Shown here: positions 52,650 to 55,288 of the stretch, one piece after another | Numbering within the stretch: the first letter of the stretch is position 1 | Layout of the letters: each line of letters starts with the position of its first letter | Source: Anabaena catenula FACHB-362 | GTDB lineage: Bacteria; Cyanobacteriota; Cyanobacteriia; Cyanobacteriales; Nostocaceae | Reading direction: 5' to 3' | DNA: 55,288 nt | NCBI RefSeq assembly: GCF_014698735.1 | Contig: NZ_JACJTQ010000038.1 | Span: forward strand, 1-55,288 | Notes under the pieces: model-generated | Database searches by the model: none | Seen by the model: the letters and a program-made list of their open reading frames with translations, nothing else | What the model was told of the DNA's origin: nothing | Made by a program: the position numbers and the translations under genes

Positions 52650-53996
52650 TTATTTTAATTTCAAGGCTTCAGTTGCTGACATTCCCTCACCTTGAGTCCC
52701 GAAATACCACAAAGCTGCACCAGCTTCAGCACGAGTTACGGGTTTCTTGGGTTGAAATAATGTTGTATAGCCAAATACTCGCCGAATATTAGCTTGTTCA
52801 GCATTTTGAAAATCAGCCAAAACGGCTCTTAACGCCTTGGGGTCAATTTTTTCTGTATCTTGAAAACCCCAACTTTGCTTGACTGCTTCTAAGTTAGCAG
52901 CAGGTAAAGATTGGCGAGTATCTAAAGGCACTTTCCACAGTAGTAACTGTTCCCTTGTTAAGGGTGCATCAGGACGAAATAAAATGGCTGTTGCATCTCC
53001 AGACAAAGGACTAGGAATTAATCCAGCTTCTGCTAAACCCTGAATTGCCGGAAAATCAGGATCTTTAGGTAAAGTATCTCTAAAAGCGGGTTGGTTGGTT
53101 TCTGATGCCAAACGAATTTGTTTAGCGGGATTATTGCTATACAGGGCATTATTGGCAGCAACTAGCCAACGAGCGTATTCTCTGCGGGTAATAATTTTAT
53201 TGGGTTCCAACTGGTTGGTTGTAGCGGTGGAGTTGCTTTTAGAAGTCTGGGAATCTATTGACAATACACCTAATGTTGCTAAATCTTGAATGTGTTGTCG
53301 CCATTCTGGTGGTACTTTATTCAAGTCGGTAAATTCTTGAGGTTCAGAGGTATCAGGTTGGCTTGTCGGCTGCTTGACTACATTGACATTGGGTGTTGTC
53401 GGACCAATAAACTGAGGATCTTCTGGTTGGGGAACTGCGCTAGAATTTGTGTTTGGTTGAGTTTGTGTAGTAACTGTATTATTAACGTATTCAATTATTA
53501 ATTCAGTTGCTGTTTGAGGTTGATTGGGTGCGGCGTTGGTAACTAATTTTGGTTGAATTGTCACCTTCAATAGTAAGTTATTACGTTGTACCTCAAAAGC
53601 ACCATCGACATCATCTTTTGGCTGTTGTAAAATTTGCCAGCCATTGCCTTGAAACTGACTACGGTAAAAGCTGGCGATAACATTGCTGGGATCAGAACTT
53701 TGCCAGCGAGTTAATATTTTATTTTCTGAACTACTCCCAGGTTTTACTTCTTCAAGTTTGGCATTGGCATAGATGGGAATATCTTTGGGAAAGTTAGCAG
53801 GTAACTGAACTGTTGATGCTGTGGGAAATTCCTTAGTCTTCGCTTCGCCAAAAACAGTAGGATCAGTTTGCAGCCGAGGATCTGCCGCCAACGAATTCTC
53901 TAAATTTTTAGCGGCTGGGCTGTTAGCACAAGCTGTTAAGGAAGAGAGTACAATGGCTAAACTTAGAAAGACAACTGGACGTTTAGAAGGCAGCAC
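52650..53996 (-). CDS. SLH-domain lipoprotein
   Basis: A 448-residue protein. Residues 1-24 end in a lipobox (LSSLTACANS), so it should be lipid-anchored. An N-terminal globular part (about 60-170; LPANFPKDIPIYANAKLEEV) is followed by a Pro/Gln/Ser-rich linker and SLH-like repeats (EPNKIITRREYARWLVAANN, FRPDAPLTREQLLLWKVPLD, LFQPKKPVTRAEAGAALWYF) in the C-terminal half. SLH repeats suggest cell-wall association. Exact role unknown. Confidence 0.8.
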   Translation of the reverse strand: MLPSKRPVVFLSLAIVLSSLTACANSPAAKNLENSLAADPRLQTDPTVFGEAKTKEFPTASTVQLPANFPKDIPIYANAKLEEVKPGSSSENKILTRWQSSDPSNVIASFYRSQFQGNGWQILQQPKDDVDGAFEVQRNNLLLKVTIQPKLVTNAAPNQPQTATELIIEYVNNTVTTQTQPNTNSSAVPQPEDPQFIGPTTPNVNVVKQPTSQPDTSEPQEFTDLNKVPPEWRQHIQDLATLGVLSIDSQTSKSNSTATTNQLEPNKIITRREYARWLVAANNALYSNNPAKQIRLASETNQPAFRDTLPKDPDFPAIQGLAEAGLIPSPLSGDATAILFRPDAPLTREQLLLWKVPLDTRQSLPAANLEAVKQSWGFQDTEKIDPKALRAVLADFQNAEQANIRRVFGYTTLFQPKKPVTRAEAGAALWYFGTQGEGMSATEALKLK

Positions 53997-54061
53997 AGGA
54001 AATCACAAATTGATTGTTAATTCCTACCCTAGCATTGTTGACTTATGATTAAAAAACTAAA

Positions 54062-54919
54062 CTACAGATGTAAAGTGAAATGTCGGAAAATTGCAAACTT
54101 GAGTAGCCTGAGAGGATAGCTTGAAGTTTGTACCACCTTAAGGCGGAGAAAACGTCCAGTTAGCAGACGGGCAATTCCTTTGAGACGGGCTTGGAATCGC
54201 ACCCACAGGAATGCTATTTTTTCGTTTTTTTTACCCACCGCATACAGAGGTATAAACGCAAGTTGATTGTAGAGAAGATCTGCACGATGAGTTTTACTGA
54301 GATTATTTTGGTAATGTTCTAGATTAGGTAAACCGCCGTGTTCTCCGTAGTTACGCCAAGGAATATAGTTTTTTAGTTTTCTGGCGCGCAAAAATGAATC
54401 GATACTGGAATCCCAAGTGGAGTAGTTAACGGCTCCTACTTTTTCTGTAATTTCATCTGATAGTTCTATCAGGTAACGTGCAGCCTGCGGAGTAACAATA
54501 TAAGCAACTGCGGAGGTTGAAAAGCCTTCAGCATGACCATCAGGGGAAACATAATACACTTGAGGCGCACAAGTATATAGCCAACTAATGCCAACATCGG
54601 CTTGATTGAGGTTAAAAGGTAATGGACACCTGCCAAAACCGAGAACTGGGACGAAATCTGCTTCAATAATGATAGTGGGTTGAGTTTGTTGAGTAGCTAT
54701 TTCCCAAGCCCGACGATGGTTCATGAGGCAGAGATAACTGCGAGAAAAACCTTGATATTCTGGTTTGTGTTCTTGTCTGAGGACTTCGCATTCTAATCCT
54801 TCTGTAGTTAATGCTGCTTCCAACTGCTGAGTAGATTCTTTGTAAGCAATGATAAATACTTTACTGATGCAGTCAACTAGAAAATTTTCATTTAGGGATT
54901 TGACTATATTCAGGATCAT
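54062..54919 (-). CDS. Glycosyltransferase family 25-like protein
   Basis: A 285-residue protein with KVFIIAYKESTQQLEAALTT near the N-terminus, SRSYLCLMNHRRAWEIATQQ around 60-80 and TIIIEADFVPVLGFG around 81-95. The order (start of beta strand, N/S-H-x-A-W, then an I-x-E-x-D-type acidic motif) resembles GT25 LPS glycosyltransferases, with EADF in place of EDD. The C-terminal 60 residues are basic and hydrophobic (RFQARLKGIARLLTGRFLRL), perhaps membrane-associated. It lies 65 bp upstream of the SLH lipoprotein gene. Confidence 0.65.
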   Translation of the reverse strand: MILNIVKSLNENFLVDCISKVFIIAYKESTQQLEAALTTEGLECEVLRQEHKPEYQGFSRSYLCLMNHRRAWEIATQQTQPTIIIEADFVPVLGFGRCPLPFNLNQADVGISWLYTCAPQVYYVSPDGHAEGFSTSAVAYIVTPQAARYLIELSDEITEKVGAVNYSTWDSSIDSFLRARKLKNYIPWRNYGEHGGLPNLEHYQNNLSKTHRADLLYNQLAFIPLYAVGKKNEKIAFLWVRFQARLKGIARLLTGRFLRLKVVQTSSYPLRLLKFAIFRHFTLHL

Positions 54920-54933
54920 AGGAGCCTAAAATC

Positions 54934-54977
54934 TTGACACGGGGACACGGGGACACGGGGACGCGGAGATACGGAGA
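54934..54977. repeat. ACACGGGG tandem repeat
   Basis: Four to five copies of an 8-bp unit GGACACGG / GGACGCGG, followed by AGATACGGAGAGA. Sister of the repeat at 23671-23774. Confidence 0.85.
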
Positions 54978-55059
54978 GATTTTAATAATGAGTGATTATT
55001 CCGGATGTGATATCACTCACGGGGTTTATACTAATTTTATGTCAGTTCGCGCTACATTA

Positions 55060-55142
55060 ACTACATTAATCATCAGGATAGAATTCTAGGGCTACACAGA
55101 CAAAACCTGTAGCGGCTTCCGATACAAAAAAGCTAACTAATG
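55060..55142 (-). ncRNA. Candidate tnpB-associated 3' RNA (omega RNA) region
   Basis: On the minus strand, just past the tnpB stop, GCTACA...TGTAGC form a stem with an 11-base loop (plus strand 55091-55113). In IS200/IS605 elements the 3' end of tnpB and the element's right end encode an RNA that guides TnpB. The stem and its place fit, but the element end, the transposon-associated motif and any guide boundary cannot be told from this window. Confidence 0.3.
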
Positions 55143-55288
55143 CTAACAAGAGCCAGCTTTTTCTTCCTGCTTCATCCTATTCGTGTCGGCACGATCTAGT
55201 CCACAGGCTAATACGGTCAACCTGACCGCTTCTTGACTCAAGTTACGAGCAGCATTTACATCTCTATCACAATCAAACCCACAGTAAT
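55143..55288 (-). CDS. tnpB: IS200/IS605 family TnpB, C-terminal part (cut by window end)
   Basis: Open from the window edge to TAG 55143-55145, giving 48 codons. It reads YCGFDCDRDVNAARNLSQEA then VRLTVLACGLDRADTNRMKQ. CGFDCDRDVNAARNL is the hallmark end of the TnpB/OrfB zinc ribbon plus the last catalytic Asp (D-x-N-A-A) of the RuvC nuclease. The C-terminal tail after it is typical for cyanobacterial members. The rest of the gene lies beyond 55288. TnpB proteins are RNA-guided nucleases of transposons. No tnpA is visible. Confidence 0.88.
   Translation of the reverse strand, partial: YCGFDCDRDVNAARNLSQEAVRLTVLACGLDRADTNRMKQEEKAGSC

Overview
The window looks like chromosomal DNA of a filamentous, heterocyst-forming type cyanobacterium (Nostoc/Anabaena group). 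Evidence: many HIP1 octamers (GCGATCGC, e.g. 2053-2060 and 10232-10239), a cyanophycin operon (cphB-cphA), a phycobilisome-degradation gene (nblB), the response regulator rpaB, a cytochrome b6 heme-assembly factor, PEP-CTERM proteins, and the short heptameric tandem repeats typical of these genomes. From memory, the order dpsA-carB-sigma factor-...-nblB-...-rpaB-radA-...-rimP-nusA-ylxR-infB matches Nostoc sp. PCC 7120; no search was run.

Layout. 1-5200: a heptamer array running into the 3' end of trmD, then a long untranslated leader and cphB-cphA (cyanophycin breakdown and synthesis). 5200-9100: a repeat-rich spacer with gene relics, a 55-residue tatA, and two tandem membrane-anchored Ser/Thr kinases. 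9200-16000: cbiT, cdsA, a DUF2993 protein, a pseudouridine synthase overlapping a RodZ-like gene, malQ and a Nudix hydrolase. 16100-20300: a pentapeptide-repeat/RidA fusion, a 2Fe-2S ferredoxin-like protein with a small partner, and dpsA flanked by two inverted 94-bp MITE copies. 20370-28225: carB, a group 2 sigma factor, DUF760, mutT, a CBS-pair protein and nblB. 28700-34700: a PEP-CTERM protein, DUF456, a CCB2/CCB4-like factor, rpaB divergent from radA, and an isolated GT10 glycosyltransferase. 35000-43620: a peptidoglycan-binding-like protein with a Thr-Pro tail, an unknown membrane protein, then the rimP-nusA-ylxR-infB translation/transcription cluster. 44200-55288: an accessory end with a DUF1565/SLH surface protein, DUF3493, tRNA-Thr(CGT), remnants of a type I restriction system around a HEPN-like gene, an Uma2 nuclease, a class II aldolase converging on a GDSL/PEP-CTERM esterase, an SLH lipoprotein, a GT25-like glycosyltransferase, and the cut-off 3' end of an IS200/IS605-type tnpB.

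How it fits together. Several genes concern nitrogen and stress economy (cyanophycin turnover, phycobilisome degradation, Dps, carbamoyl phosphate, sigma factor, RpaB). The best candidates for something undescribed are the tRNA-Thr-linked island (47230-49870), where a GTG-started, AT-rich gene with a C-terminal R-x4-H HEPN-type motif sits between HsdR and HsdM relics, and the in-frame pentapeptide-repeat/RidA fusion. A run of eight A residues that decides the C-terminus of the GDSL/PEP-CTERM protein, the matched MITE pair around dpsA, and the possible guide-RNA region downstream of tnpB also deserve a look. Calls rest on reading the sequence and remembered family motifs; no database search was made.
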